Source of the DNA: an uncultured Pelagibacteraceae bacterium
GTDB taxonomy: Bacteria; Pseudomonadota; Alphaproteobacteria; Pelagibacterales; Pelagibacteraceae
Assembly (NCBI GenBank): GCA_902546765.1
Contig: CACCLG010000007.1
Coordinates: forward strand, 1 to 50,951
Direction: 5' to 3'
Length of the DNA stretch: 50,951 nucleotides
Under the pieces are notes generated by a model. It had not been told where the DNA came from and searched no databases. It saw only the letters and a program-made list of their open reading frames with translations. The stretch's first letter is position 1, and each line of letters starts with the position of its first letter. The position numbers and the translations under genes are program-made. This document shows positions 18,431-26,715 of the stretch, piece after piece.

Positions 18431-19276
18431 TTATATAGTTTTAGATAAAATACACCAATAGTTTTTATATTTTTTTTTTAATATTTTTTGAGCTTTTTTT
18501 GCATTATTTTTTGTAGCTAAGTATAAGACAATTGAAGATCCTGACCCAGACATTCTAGTAAATAAAACATTATCTAATTTTTCAACAAATAATTTTATAT
18601 TTTTTAATTTTGGATATTTTTGAAATGCTGGATTTTCTAGATCATTTCTTAGTTTTGATAAGAATTTGAAAGACAAAAATTTTTTACTTTTTAATTTTAA
18701 CATAGCTCTGGAAAAATTTTTAACCTTTGAATATATATTTTTTGTAGAACAACCAAAATCTGGTTTAATTATTATTAAATGAAGCGGCGATTTAAGTTTA
18801 GCGTATTTTATTCTCAATTCTTTTGAAATAATTGGACTCTTGTTTAAGCCTAAAATAGTATCTGAGCCTATCTTTGAGCTGATTTTAGAAATATCATTTC
18901 GCTTAAGTTTTATATTATTTTTTTTAATTAAATATTTTAGGATACTTGCTGCATTCATTGAGCCACCTCCTAAGCCTGATTTAAGAGGTATATTTTTTCT
19001 AATTTTAATTAAATATTTTTCATTATTTAAAAGTTTTTTTTGATCTAATATTTGAAAAAGATTTGAAACAGTATTTTTTTTATTTATTCCATTAGAAAAT
19101 TCTCCATCAAATAATATTTTGTGGTCATTACCTTTAATTTTTTTTATGTAAATTTGATCATATAAATCAATTAAGCTCACTAAACTCTCAATTTTATGAT
19201 GTTTGGTTTTTAATTTTTTTAATACGCTTAAAGAAATATTTATTTTTGCGTAGGATCGGATTTTGTCAAATCTCAT
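18431..19276 (-). CDS. ispE: 4-diphosphocytidyl-2-C-methyl-D-erythritol kinase (IspE)
   Basis: GHMP kinase of the MEP isoprenoid pathway. 281 residues. N-terminal [13 protein letters not shown], the ATP-loop [15 protein letters not shown], and the C-terminal [16 protein letters not shown] (motif 3) are clear. It begins 3 nt after the TPR-protein stop and is followed by tRNA-Gln. Together with ispH at 35939 this window holds two MEP-pathway genes, which supply precursors for ubiquinone and for the crt products. Confidence 0.96.
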   Translation of the reverse strand: MRFDKIRSYAKINISLSVLKKLKTKHHKIESLVSLIDLYDQIYIKKIKGNDHKILFDGEFSNGINKKNTVSNLFQILDQKKLLNNEKYLIKIRKNIPLKSGLGGGSMNAASILKYLIKKNNIKLKRNDISKISSKIGSDTILGLNKSPIISKELRIKYAKLKSPLHLIIIKPDFGCSTKNIYSKVKNFSRAMLKLKSKKFLSFKFLSKLRNDLENPAFQKYPKLKNIKLFVEKLDNVLFTRMSGSGSSIVLYLATKNNAKKAQKILKKKYKNYWCILSKTI

Positions 19277-19279
19277 CGA

Positions 19280-20956
19280 TTATATTTTGCGAGGACCATC
19301 AATAAGTTTATTCTCAATTTCTTTTTTCATTTCTTCTTCTGTATCTTCAAGTTCTAATACGTGTTCCCAAAAATACTTTGCTTGTAATTTTCTATCTAGT
19401 CGCCATAGAACATCTCCATAGTGATCATTAACAATTGGGTCATCTGGCATTAGTTCAACGGCTTTTCTTAAGTATTTTTCTGCGTTTATAAAATCACCAA
19501 TCAAATAATATCCCCATCCAACTGAATCTGTTATATATGGATCGTTCTCTCTTAACTCGTAGGCTCTCATTAGCATTTTCATAGCTTGTTCTATTTTAAT
19601 ATTTCTTTCAAGCCAACTATACGAAAGGTAATTGAGAGTGTAGGCATGATCAGGTCGAATATTTAAAGACATCAACAAATCTTTGTCTGCTTTTGAATAA
19701 TTTTTTAATCTCTCATAAGTTCCTCCTCTTCTATATAAAACATCCGCATACATATTTGAATTTTTATCAATCTGATTTAAAACTTGCGTATAGTAATCTA
19801 TAGCTATTTTATAATTTTCAAAATTTTTATATATGTTTGCTAAGTCAAAAAGAATTTTTGGTGATTTTTGTTTTAAATCAGAAATATTGTCTTCAATATA
19901 TTTTAAAGATTTATCATCATTTTCCTCTTCAGAAATAATCTGGGCAATTTTTTTTATTTTGTACCAAAAATAAATTTCATCCTCTGAACCGAATTTTTCT
20001 AATATTTTCCTAGAAATATCAAAATTGTAGTTATCATAATAATTTTCTGCCAGTAGAGATAAATTAAAATAAAATTTTGGGTTGAGGTAATTAGATACAC
20101 TTAAATAAAAATTCGATGTTTCAATAATATTTTGTGATGAATATAAGTTAGATATCAGGAAAAAAAATTCAGATAAAAGATCATTTTCATTTTGACATGA
20201 AAAATGTTTATTAAATTTTTTATAATTTTCATGATCTATCCATTTTTTTGATTGGGATATTAATAACGTACTCGAAAAAGGTTCAATTGTTTTTGATATT
20301 TGTTTTGCAGTTTTATAGTCTTTATTTTCAATTACATTTGATAAGTAAAAAAATAAATATCTTGAGTAATCTCCTTCAGCAGAATTAATTAAATTTAAGA
20401 AATGACTATCTGTTTTATTAGAATTCAGATAGCAATTTTGAAAAGCATTCACAATCAAACTTAACTTTCCAAAATCACTTGTTGAATACTGTAATTTTTT
20501 ATTTTTAAATAAATTATTGAAGCTTTCTAAAGTTTTAATAATTATAAACTCGTAGGTATTTTCGTTAGATAAATTAAAAGTCTTAATAATTTTTGAAGCT
20601 TGTACATATTTTTTCTTATTCATCAAATCTAAAACTATTAAAAGCTTACCTTCAAAAAAATTTGAATTCTTCGTGTTACGCGATGATTTTATTTGATTTA
20701 CAGCCTTTTTTATTTGGCCATCTAGAACAAGAGAATATACGTATTCTTTTAAATAGTTGTTATGTTTTTTTTTGAGATATTTTGAAGATTCAAAAAATTC
20801 TAAGGCTTTATTATTTTTTTGATTATCAAATGAAATTAGCGCAGAAAAATAGCTTGAAAGGTACTTATAATTAAAATCATTTTTATCGCTTGTTTTAGTA
20901 TAACCTACAGTTTGGTATAAAAGAGCAAAAATAATATAAAAAATTTTTAAGAACAT
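19280..20956 (-). CDS. TPR-repeat protein with signal peptide
   Basis: 558 residues with a hydrophobic N-terminal signal or anchor (about 1-18), so probably periplasmic or membrane-attached. The C-terminal third has clear tetratricopeptide repeats (for example SKADKDLLMSLNIRPDHAYTLNYLSYSW, described here only by its A/L/Y pattern near 420-450, and the FINAEKYLRKAVELMPDDP repeat near 490-510). The middle is more degenerate helical repeat. In alphaproteobacteria a TPR protein often precedes ispE; its molecular function is not known to me. The start lies 10 nt from the divergent UDG start. Confidence 0.88.
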   Translation of the reverse strand: MFLKIFYIIFALLYQTVGYTKTSDKNDFNYKYLSSYFSALISFDNQKNNKALEFFESSKYLKKKHNNYLKEYVYSLVLDGQIKKAVNQIKSSRNTKNSNFFEGKLLIVLDLMNKKKYVQASKIIKTFNLSNENTYEFIIIKTLESFNNLFKNKKLQYSTSDFGKLSLIVNAFQNCYLNSNKTDSHFLNLINSAEGDYSRYLFFYLSNVIENKDYKTAKQISKTIEPFSSTLLISQSKKWIDHENYKKFNKHFSCQNENDLLSEFFFLISNLYSSQNIIETSNFYLSVSNYLNPKFYFNLSLLAENYYDNYNFDISRKILEKFGSEDEIYFWYKIKKIAQIISEEENDDKSLKYIEDNISDLKQKSPKILFDLANIYKNFENYKIAIDYYTQVLNQIDKNSNMYADVLYRRGGTYERLKNYSKADKDLLMSLNIRPDHAYTLNYLSYSWLERNIKIEQAMKMLMRAYELRENDPYITDSVGWGYYLIGDFINAEKYLRKAVELMPDDPIVNDHYGDVLWRLDRKLQAKYFWEHVLELEDTEEEMKKEIENKLIDGPRKI

Positions 20957-20966
20957 AATTTAATTT

Positions 20967-21668
20967 ATGACTTTAGAGGAAAAAAATCAAAATGACATTT
21001 TGAATGAATTCAATGATCCCAATGACATAGAATTCATCTTTAGCGATAAACCAATAAATAGATTTAAAACTAAACCAGAAGTAGAAGATAAGATTTCTCT
21101 TCTAGCAAAACTAAAAAATGATTTACAAAATATAAAAAATTGTGAGCTAAAGGAAAGTGCTAAAAAACTTGTATTCAGTGATGGAAATTCCAATAGCAAA
21201 ATAATGATTGTTGGAGAAGGACCTGGCCAAAAAGAGGATGAGATCGGCAAACCTTTTGTAGGAGATGCAGGCTTATTATTAAATAAAATGTTAAAAGCAA
21301 TAAATATAAATAAACAAGATGTTTATATTACTAATGTTGTAAATTATAGACCTCCTAATAATAGAAAACCAGAGCCTGCTGAAATAAAACGATACTCAGA
21401 ATACTTAAGAAAACATATCTCAATAATAAACCCAAAGATTTTAATTTTAATGGGTAGCACTGCAATGGAGTCGTTATTTGGATCAAAAATTAAAATTTCA
21501 AAAGGAAGAGGAAATTGGAAAAATGTGATTATAAACAATAAAAGCTACCTAACAATGATAACATTTCATCCAGCGTATCTTTTAAGGCAACCAGAGCAAA
21601 AAAAATACTCTTGGACAGATCTTAAAGAAATAAGAAAAAAAATTGATGAATTAGAAATAAAATTATAA
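20967..21668 (+). CDS. Uracil-DNA glycosylase, family-4-like, lacking most Fe-S cysteines
   Basis: Removes uracil from DNA to start base excision repair. 233 residues. Family-4 motif 1 is GEGPGQKEDEIGKPFVG (about 83-99), with NVVNYRPPNNRKP (about 123-135) and the motif-2 region TFHPAYLLRQPE (about 199-210). In characterised family-4 enzymes four cysteines bind a [4Fe-4S] cluster. Here the whole protein has one cysteine, C59, in the second position of the normal CxxC; the other sites read I56, Y127 and Y143. Some alphaproteobacterial relatives also lack part of the set. It may fold without a cluster. Followed after 4 nt by a small membrane ORF and then rnhB. Confidence 0.88.
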   Translation: MTLEEKNQNDILNEFNDPNDIEFIFSDKPINRFKTKPEVEDKISLLAKLKNDLQNIKNCELKESAKKLVFSDGNSNSKIMIVGEGPGQKEDEIGKPFVGDAGLLLNKMLKAININKQDVYITNVVNYRPPNNRKPEPAEIKRYSEYLRKHISIINPKILILMGSTAMESLFGSKIKISKGRGNWKNVIINNKSYLTMITFHPAYLLRQPEQKKYSWTDLKEIRKKIDELEIKL

Positions 21669-21672
21669 ATTT

Positions 21673-21807
21673 ATGATAGGACTGCACAAAAAGTACTTAA
21701 ATTTTTATAAAAAAAAATTTAATCTTTCATATTATAGTTTGGTTTTAATATCTTTCTTCAAGGGTTTTTTTATTGGATTAATTATTTATCATTTTTTTTT
21801 TAAATAA
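21673..21807 (+). CDS. Small single-pass membrane protein (44 aa), unrecognised
   Basis: An ATG-initiated ORF of 44 codons fits exactly between the UDG gene (4-nt gap) and rnhB (1-nt overlap, TAATG). The product has a basic N-terminal part (MIGLHKKYLNFYKKKF, about 1-16) and one strongly hydrophobic segment (about 19-42), predicting one membrane helix with the basic end in the cytoplasm. The tight fit in a genome with almost no spacers supports a real gene. Aromatic and AT-rich codons could also arise by chance in such DNA. No function can be proposed. Confidence 0.55.
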   Translation: MIGLHKKYLNFYKKKFNLSYYSLVLISFFKGFFIGLIIYHFFFK

Positions 21808-22376
21808 TGAAAAAGGTAGCTGGAGTTGATGAAGTTGGAAGAGGAAGTTTAGTTGGTCCAGTATTTGCTGCTGCAGTAATATTTAAAAAAAATATAGATA
21901 AAAGTAGGATCAAAGATTCTAAAAAACTTTCAAAAGAAAAAAGGAACATTTTAGAAAAATATATTAAAAAAAACTCTATCTGGAGCGTTGGATCTGCCTC
22001 TTTAAAAGAGATTGAAAAATTAAATATTCTAAATGCATCTTTATTGGCCATGAAAAGATCGATTAAAAAACTTAAAATAAAACCTACATCAACATTAATT
22101 GATGGAAATAAAATGCCAGAAATGAAGGGTTACAAACTAAAGTCTGTAATTAGGGGAGATCAAAAAATATCTGAAATATCGGCAGCATCTATAATTGCTA
22201 AGGTTGCAAGAGATCGGCTAATTACAAATATTTCCAAAAAATTTAGAGAATATGCTTGGGATAAAAATGCAGGATATGGAACTAAAGAACATCTAAAAGC
22301 CATTAAGAAATTTGGTATAACAAAGCATCATCGAAAAAACTTTAGGCCTATACACAACATATTGAGTCATAACTAA
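21807..22376 (+). CDS. rnhB: Ribonuclease HII (RnhB)
   Basis: Cleaves RNA in RNA-DNA hybrids and removes single ribonucleotides from DNA. 189 residues. Catalytic residues are visible: D and E in GVDEVGRGSLVGPV (about 5-18), the aspartate in LIDGNKMPEM, and the last in AASIIAKVARDRLI. The C-terminus GYGTKEHLKAIKKFGITKHHR is typical. It precedes ccrM, as in several alphaproteobacteria where rnhB and ccrM are neighbours. Its last codons contain a GANTC site. Confidence 0.97.
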   Translation: MKKVAGVDEVGRGSLVGPVFAAAVIFKKNIDKSRIKDSKKLSKEKRNILEKYIKKNSIWSVGSASLKEIEKLNILNASLLAMKRSIKKLKIKPTSTLIDGNKMPEMKGYKLKSVIRGDQKISEISAASIIAKVARDRLITNISKKFREYAWDKNAGYGTKEHLKAIKKFGITKHHRKNFRPIHNILSHN

Positions 22377-22457
22377 AACCTACAACAAGTAGAGTCTATT
22401 TTTTTCAATCTCTGGTTGACGCAGAATCTACCCTGGAGTCTAATTACTTTTTTAAAA
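22364..22457 (+). promoter_or_regulatory. ccrM upstream region with four GANTC sites and a candidate promoter
   Basis: GANTC occurs at 22364-22368, 22392-22396, 22424-22428 and 22436-22440. A candidate sigma-70-type promoter has TTGACG at 22416-22421 and TCTAAT at 22439-22444 with a 17-nt spacer; the third GANTC lies in the spacer and the fourth overlaps the -10. Transcription would then start about 7 nt before the ccrM ATG, giving an almost leaderless mRNA. This suggests methylation-sensitive autoregulation, known for Caulobacter ccrM. Confidence 0.6.
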
Positions 22458-23531
22458 ATGATAGTTAAAAATTCACATAACAAAATTATAAATGGGGACA
22501 GTCTAAAAGAATTAAAAAAAATTCCTGATGAAACATTTGATCTAATTTTTGCAGATCCGCCTTATAATTTACAATTACAAAACAGTTTAATTAGACCAGA
22601 CAGATCTAGAGTGAATGCAGTGGATGATAAATGGGATCAATTTGAGAGTTTTAAATCTTATGATGAGTTTACATACGAATGGCTAAAACAATCAAATAGA
22701 GTATTAAAAAAAGATGGGTCTATTTGGGTCATAGGCAGTTATCATAATATTTTTAGAGTAGGAAAAATAATTCAGGATCTTGGTTTCTGGATTTTAAATG
22801 ATGTAATCTGGAATAAAAATAACCCTATGCCAAACTTCCGGGGTACCAGGTTTACTAATGCTCACGAAACATTGATCTGGGCATCAAAAAGTAAAAAGTC
22901 AAAATATACTTTTAATTATCAATCAATGAAGTCATTCAACGATGATCTACAAATGCGGTCCACATGGAATTTACCAATATGTAACGGTAAAGAAAGATTA
23001 AAAGATAATGGAAAGAAAGTACATTCAACCCAAAAACCAGAAGCTTTAATACATAGGGTAGTATTAGCCTCTACAAATAAAAACGATTTTATTTTAGATC
23101 CTTTTTTAGGATCAGGTACAACTGCTGTGGTTTCAAAAAAACTAGGACGATCTTATTTTGGAATAGAAAAAGAAAAAAAATATTTTGAAGCTGCGAACAA
23201 ACGTATAAGAAATACTAAAATTATTATGGATGAATATTTGGATACACTCCAGAATAATAAATCAAAGCCGAGAGTGCCTTTTGGTTCATTAATTGAATTA
23301 GGTGTTATAAAGCCTGGTACAGAAATTTACGACAAAAAAAAGAAAGTATTTGCAAAAGTTATGGCTGATGGAAGTATTAAACATAAAGAGAACGAGGGAT
23401 CTATTCACAAAGTAGCTGCTCAGATATTAGGCGCAGAAAGCTGCAATGGTTGGACCTATTGGCATTATAAAGTAGGAAATAGTTTAAAGCCTATTGATGA
23501 ACTTAGGCAAAGTCTACGGCCAAGAGCTTAA
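22458..23531 (+). CDS. ccrM: Cell-cycle DNA adenine methyltransferase CcrM (GANTC)
   Basis: Methylates adenine in GANTC. From ATG 22458 it has 357 residues, the size of Caulobacter CcrM; a TTG 42 nt upstream only adds a non-conserved tail over the promoter. Beta-class order: DPPY at 33-36 in FADPPYNLQL, the CcrM-specific AVDDKWDQFESF and WVIGSYHNIFRVG, NPMPNFRGTRFTNAHETLIWASKS in pieces, then the SAM motif DPFLGSGTT at 214-222. The C-terminal DNA-binding domain has PRVPFGSLIELGVIKPG and NGWTYWHYK. No restriction partner is nearby, so it is an orphan methyltransferase. Its stop shares TTAA with the convergent monooxygenase. Confidence 0.97.
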   Translation: MIVKNSHNKIINGDSLKELKKIPDETFDLIFADPPYNLQLQNSLIRPDRSRVNAVDDKWDQFESFKSYDEFTYEWLKQSNRVLKKDGSIWVIGSYHNIFRVGKIIQDLGFWILNDVIWNKNNPMPNFRGTRFTNAHETLIWASKSKKSKYTFNYQSMKSFNDDLQMRSTWNLPICNGKERLKDNGKKVHSTQKPEALIHRVVLASTNKNDFILDPFLGSGTTAVVSKKLGRSYFGIEKEKKYFEAANKRIRNTKIIMDEYLDTLQNNKSKPRVPFGSLIELGVIKPGTEIYDKKKKVFAKVMADGSIKHKENEGSIHKVAAQILGAESCNGWTYWHYKVGNSLKPIDELRQSLRPRA

Positions 23532-24661
23532 TTCTTATAAATTTTACCCAAATAATTTTCTAAAAAACTTTTATTTTTAGAAAGATATTTAAGAAAAATA
23601 TTTCTAAAAAAAACATTTATAGGATTTGCAATATGGAATGCATGGTGATTGATGTAAGATCTAGAATTTATCTGTTTCGTCTTTAAAATTCTTTTTTTAT
23701 GATAATTTGATAAATTATTATTTAGATCATTGAAAAGATCATTTGCAGACTCAATCGATTGTGATGCTCCTTGCGCAAAAGAGGGCGGAAATGAAAAGAA
23801 CGCATCACCCATTAAAAAAATATTTTTATTACTTGGTATTTTAATTTTTTTACTCACAAAAATTGGAAAGCATTTAATTTCATTTACCAACTCAGTTAAA
23901 TTTAAATCTGATTTTGAGGAAATCTGGCTCATTAAGTTGTTTATAAAAGTTTTATCTTTAAATAGACTTCTATTTGTAATCTCAGTTTCTACTAATTTTT
24001 TCCTTACTATAGATATAAAATTAAATTCGTTATTTTGATTAATAGGATAAATTACAAAGTGAAAATTTGACCCTAAATATAGGGAAATATCTGAATTTTC
24101 AAAGTTCTGAATATTCCCTCTTAGTGCAATTGAATTAAAATACTTTGGTGTACCCTCTTTTTTAAATAAAATTTCTTTTGTTCTAGAATAAACACCATCA
24201 GCTGCAACTATGTAATCAAATTCCTCTTTCCTATTATCGCTGAAAGATAATTTTAATTTCTCATATTCCTCAATATTGATGAGATCTGAGTTAAAAATTA
24301 TTTTATCTTTTGGGATATTACTTAACAAAAATTCTATTAATTTTGATCTTTTTAATGTTGTGTATCTGTTATTCTCAAAGTTAAATTGAGATAAGTCAAT
24401 ATCGCATATCTTTTCCAACACTTTTGCATCAAAGAAATTTACTTTTTTTGGAAAAAATACTTCACTCGCATTCATTGTTTGAAATCCAATTTTATTTAGA
24501 AGATTAATGCTGTTTACTGATAACTGTATCCCATAACCATCGCTTAGATCTAATGAGGGTTTTTTTTCAAAAATTTTATAAGAAAAAGAGGTATTTTTTT
24601 CTAAGAGGTTTGCGAGAAAAAGACCAGAAATTCCAGATCCAACTATTGCAACACTTTTCAT
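23528..24661 (-). CDS. FAD-dependent monooxygenase (class A / UbiH-like)
   Basis: 377 residues with the class A flavoprotein hydroxylase layout: N-terminal dinucleotide-binding VAIVGSGISGLFLANLLEK (about 4-22), the DG motif YIVAADGVYSRTKE (about 145-158), and the second FAD motif LMGDAFFSFPPSFAQGAS (GD, about 283-300). The last aligns with the A-P region of aromatic and ubiquinone hydroxylases. The substrate cannot be told; a ubiquinone-pathway or other aromatic hydroxylase is possible. It starts 1 nt after the mutY stop on the same strand, so it is cotranscribed with mutY. Confidence 0.82.
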   Translation of the reverse strand: MKSVAIVGSGISGLFLANLLEKNTSFSYKIFEKKPSLDLSDGYGIQLSVNSINLLNKIGFQTMNASEVFFPKKVNFFDAKVLEKICDIDLSQFNFENNRYTTLKRSKLIEFLLSNIPKDKIIFNSDLINIEEYEKLKLSFSDNRKEEFDYIVAADGVYSRTKEILFKKEGTPKYFNSIALRGNIQNFENSDISLYLGSNFHFVIYPINQNNEFNFISIVRKKLVETEITNRSLFKDKTFINNLMSQISSKSDLNLTELVNEIKCFPIFVSKKIKIPSNKNIFLMGDAFFSFPPSFAQGASQSIESANDLFNDLNNNLSNYHKKRILKTKQINSRSYINHHAFHIANPINVFFRNIFLKYLSKNKSFLENYLGKIYKN

Positions 24662-24662
24662 T

Positions 24663-25649
24663 TTATTGTGATACTGAATTTAATATTTTTTTTGTAAATG
24701 AAGGTAAAATATAATTTTTAATATTTTCTTTGTTCAATATTATACTGTTATTTGTTTTTTTAACTTTAATATTTTTATTAATAATAATTTTCATATCCAT
24801 ATTTGACATTTTTACATTTATTTTTTTTTGAGTTGAATTTTCAAATTTATTCTCATCTATTTCTATCATTGGAAAAATGATCAAATTTTTTAAAAAATTG
24901 AATTTTTTATTTTTAATTAATATATAATTATTTTTATATTTATTCACATTTGCTTCAAAGTATTTTATTTTGTTAAATTTATTTTTAGATTTGATTAAAA
25001 AATCTTTTTTTTTATAAGATTTACAATTTTGTGAAAGTGGACAGCGAAGGCAATATGGCAATGAAGGCTTACAAATTAATGCTCCTATCTCCATGATTGC
25101 TTGTGCATAATCACTTGATCTTTTTGAAAATCCAAAAAAGGATTTTTTTTTATTTAAATTTTCTTTGGATATTTCATAATCAGTTTTAAGTAAAAAAACT
25201 CTTTTTAGTATTCTTTCAACGTTTCCATCCATTGGAATATAAGGCTTATTATGTGCAATTGCTAAAATTGATCTCGAAGTATACTCACCAATTCCTGGGA
25301 GAGATTTAAGTGTTTCAATATCTTCTGGTAACTCACCTTTATAGTCCTTTAATAGTTTTATTGCAGTTTTTTTTAAATTTCTCGCTCTAGAATAATACCC
25401 AAGTCCTTCCCAGTTTTTTAAAATTTTGTGGTCACTTGATTTAGCCAATAATTTTAAATTTGGAAATTCTTTTATAAACTTTTCAAAATAAGGAATAACA
25501 GTTTTAACCTGTGTTTGTTGAAGCATAAATTCACTTACAAGAGTAAAGTAGTCTTGTTTTTTTTTCGAAACTTTTTTTCTCCAAGGTAGGGTTCTTTTAT
25601 TATTATCGTACCAATATAGAATTTTTTTTGGTATGTTTTGATTTGTCAT
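24663..25649 (-). CDS. mutY: A/G-specific adenine DNA glycosylase (MutY)
   Basis: Removes adenine mispaired with 8-oxoguanine. 328 residues from ATG 25649; an upstream start at 25694 would run into the divergent gene and adds residues not found in the family. Motifs: WYDNNKRTLPWR (13-24), catalytic E40 in SEFMLQQTQV, the helix-hairpin-helix LPGIGEYTSRSIL (about 117-129), and catalytic D141 in PMDGNVERIL. The [4Fe-4S] cysteines C193, C200, C203 and C209 are all present in the Cx6Cx2Cx5C spacing. The C-terminal NUDIX-like domain is diverged and lysine-rich. Its ATG touches the divergent DUF721 ATG. Confidence 0.96.
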   Translation of the reverse strand: MTNQNIPKKILYWYDNNKRTLPWRKKVSKKKQDYFTLVSEFMLQQTQVKTVIPYFEKFIKEFPNLKLLAKSSDHKILKNWEGLGYYSRARNLKKTAIKLLKDYKGELPEDIETLKSLPGIGEYTSRSILAIAHNKPYIPMDGNVERILKRVFLLKTDYEISKENLNKKKSFFGFSKRSSDYAQAIMEIGALICKPSLPYCLRCPLSQNCKSYKKKDFLIKSKNKFNKIKYFEANVNKYKNNYILIKNKKFNFLKNLIIFPMIEIDENKFENSTQKKINVKMSNMDMKIIINKNIKVKKTNNSIILNKENIKNYILPSFTKKILNSVSQ

Positions 25650-26132
25650 ATGAATATTAAATACAATACTAAGCAGAGATATAAATCCATTCAAGGTTTA
25701 AGATCTTTTAAGGATACTTTGCCCAAAGAGGCAAAAAGAATACTTAATAAAAAAGGGGATGTTTATAATAAAACTCTTGATAATTGGAAATATATAGTTG
25801 GTAAAGAATTATTCAAAGAATGTTATCCAAAATCATTTAAGGGATCTAATAAGGTAAAAAATAGTTGTTTGACTATAATGGTTAAAAGAGGGTCTGAAGT
25901 GAATTTAGAATATTCTAAAAATGAAATTATAAAAAAAATGAATGCATTCTTCGGATATGAAGTTGTTCAAACTATAAAACTAAATACATTTGATGGATTT
26001 TTGGAAAAAAAGCTCAAAAAAAGCCCTGATTATGCGACAAAAAACAAACACATAAAAGACATAAGTAACATTAAAAATGAAAAAGTTAGAAACTCTTTAA
26101 TAGAGTTAAGCAATTTATACAAAAAAAAATGA
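25650..26132 (+). CDS. DUF721 (DciA-like) protein
   Basis: 160 residues from ATG 25650; a TTG 12 nt upstream is less likely. The DUF721 core is recognisable: LDNWKYIVGKELFKECYPKSF, then SCLTIMVKRGSEVNLEYSK and IIKKMNAFFGYEVVQTIKL. DciA proteins of this family load the replicative helicase DnaB in many bacteria; whether this divergent alphaproteobacterial member does so is inference. The C-terminal 50 residues are basic and unconserved. It is the first gene of DUF721-dsbA-smc, a cluster seen next to mutY in other alphaproteobacteria, and its start codon is fused head-to-head with that of mutY. Confidence 0.8.
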   Translation: MNIKYNTKQRYKSIQGLRSFKDTLPKEAKRILNKKGDVYNKTLDNWKYIVGKELFKECYPKSFKGSNKVKNSCLTIMVKRGSEVNLEYSKNEIIKKMNAFFGYEVVQTIKLNTFDGFLEKKLKKSPDYATKNKHIKDISNIKNEKVRNSLIELSNLYKKK

Positions 26133-26707
26133 AAAAAATTTTATTAACCTTTTTATTATCCTTCTTTTTGTTCCCTAATATCTCAAGTTCTGATGTAAAA
26201 CCAATAATTGATGGAAATGTTGATGCAAAGGTTAAGTTAGTAGTATTTGAATCTTTAACTTGCGGTTTTTGTGCAAACTTCCATAAGAAAATTTATCCAG
26301 AATTAAAGAAAGAGTTTATTGATAAAGGTTTTGTTTCAATTGAATATAAAAATTTTCCTTTAGATATTGCAGCATTTAATGCTGCAAAAATTGCTCATTG
26401 TAAAAACGACGGCAATTCTGAAGTCTTGCACTATCTATATGAGAAGCAAAGTGAATGGGTGAGAGGTGGTTCAATTGATGACGCAAACAAAAACATTAAA
26501 GAACTTATAGAAAATTCAAGTTTCAAAATAGATATTGAGAGTTGTTTAGCTGATAAATCTGTGGAAGATCATATACTCGAAGATCGAATCAATGGTGTAA
26601 AAAAATATGAAGTTAAAGCAACCCCTACTCTAATAATTAATGGTAAAAAGTTTGATAATCCAACAGACTATAAAAAATTAAAAAAATACATAGAAAAACT
26701 GATATAA
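26129..26707 (+). CDS. DsbA-family periplasmic thiol-disulfide oxidoreductase
   Basis: 192 residues with a signal peptide (about 1-20, MKKILLTFLLSFFLFPNISS). Active site C45-G-F-C48 in SLTCGFCANFHKKIYPEL, the KNFPLDIAAFNAAKIAHC helical insertion typical of DsbA/BdbD-like proteins, and the cis-proline loop in VKATPTLIINGKKF. It likely forms or isomerises disulfides in periplasmic proteins. The start overlaps the DUF721 stop as ATGA; smc follows after 8 nt. Confidence 0.93.
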   Translation: MKKILLTFLLSFFLFPNISSSDVKPIIDGNVDAKVKLVVFESLTCGFCANFHKKIYPELKKEFIDKGFVSIEYKNFPLDIAAFNAAKIAHCKNDGNSEVLHYLYEKQSEWVRGGSIDDANKNIKELIENSSFKIDIESCLADKSVEDHILEDRINGVKKYEVKATPTLIINGKKFDNPTDYKKLKKYIEKLI

Positions 26708-26715
26708 GTTAGTGA

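Noticed and set aside
22416-22457. TTG start for ccrM at 22416
   Set aside because: The extra codons run through the candidate promoter and GANTC sites; the protein from ATG 22458 has the normal CcrM length.
21669-22457. Restriction-modification system around ccrM
   Set aside because: Neighbours are RNase HII, a small membrane ORF and a monooxygenase; no endonuclease gene, and the methyltransferase is of the orphan cell-cycle type.
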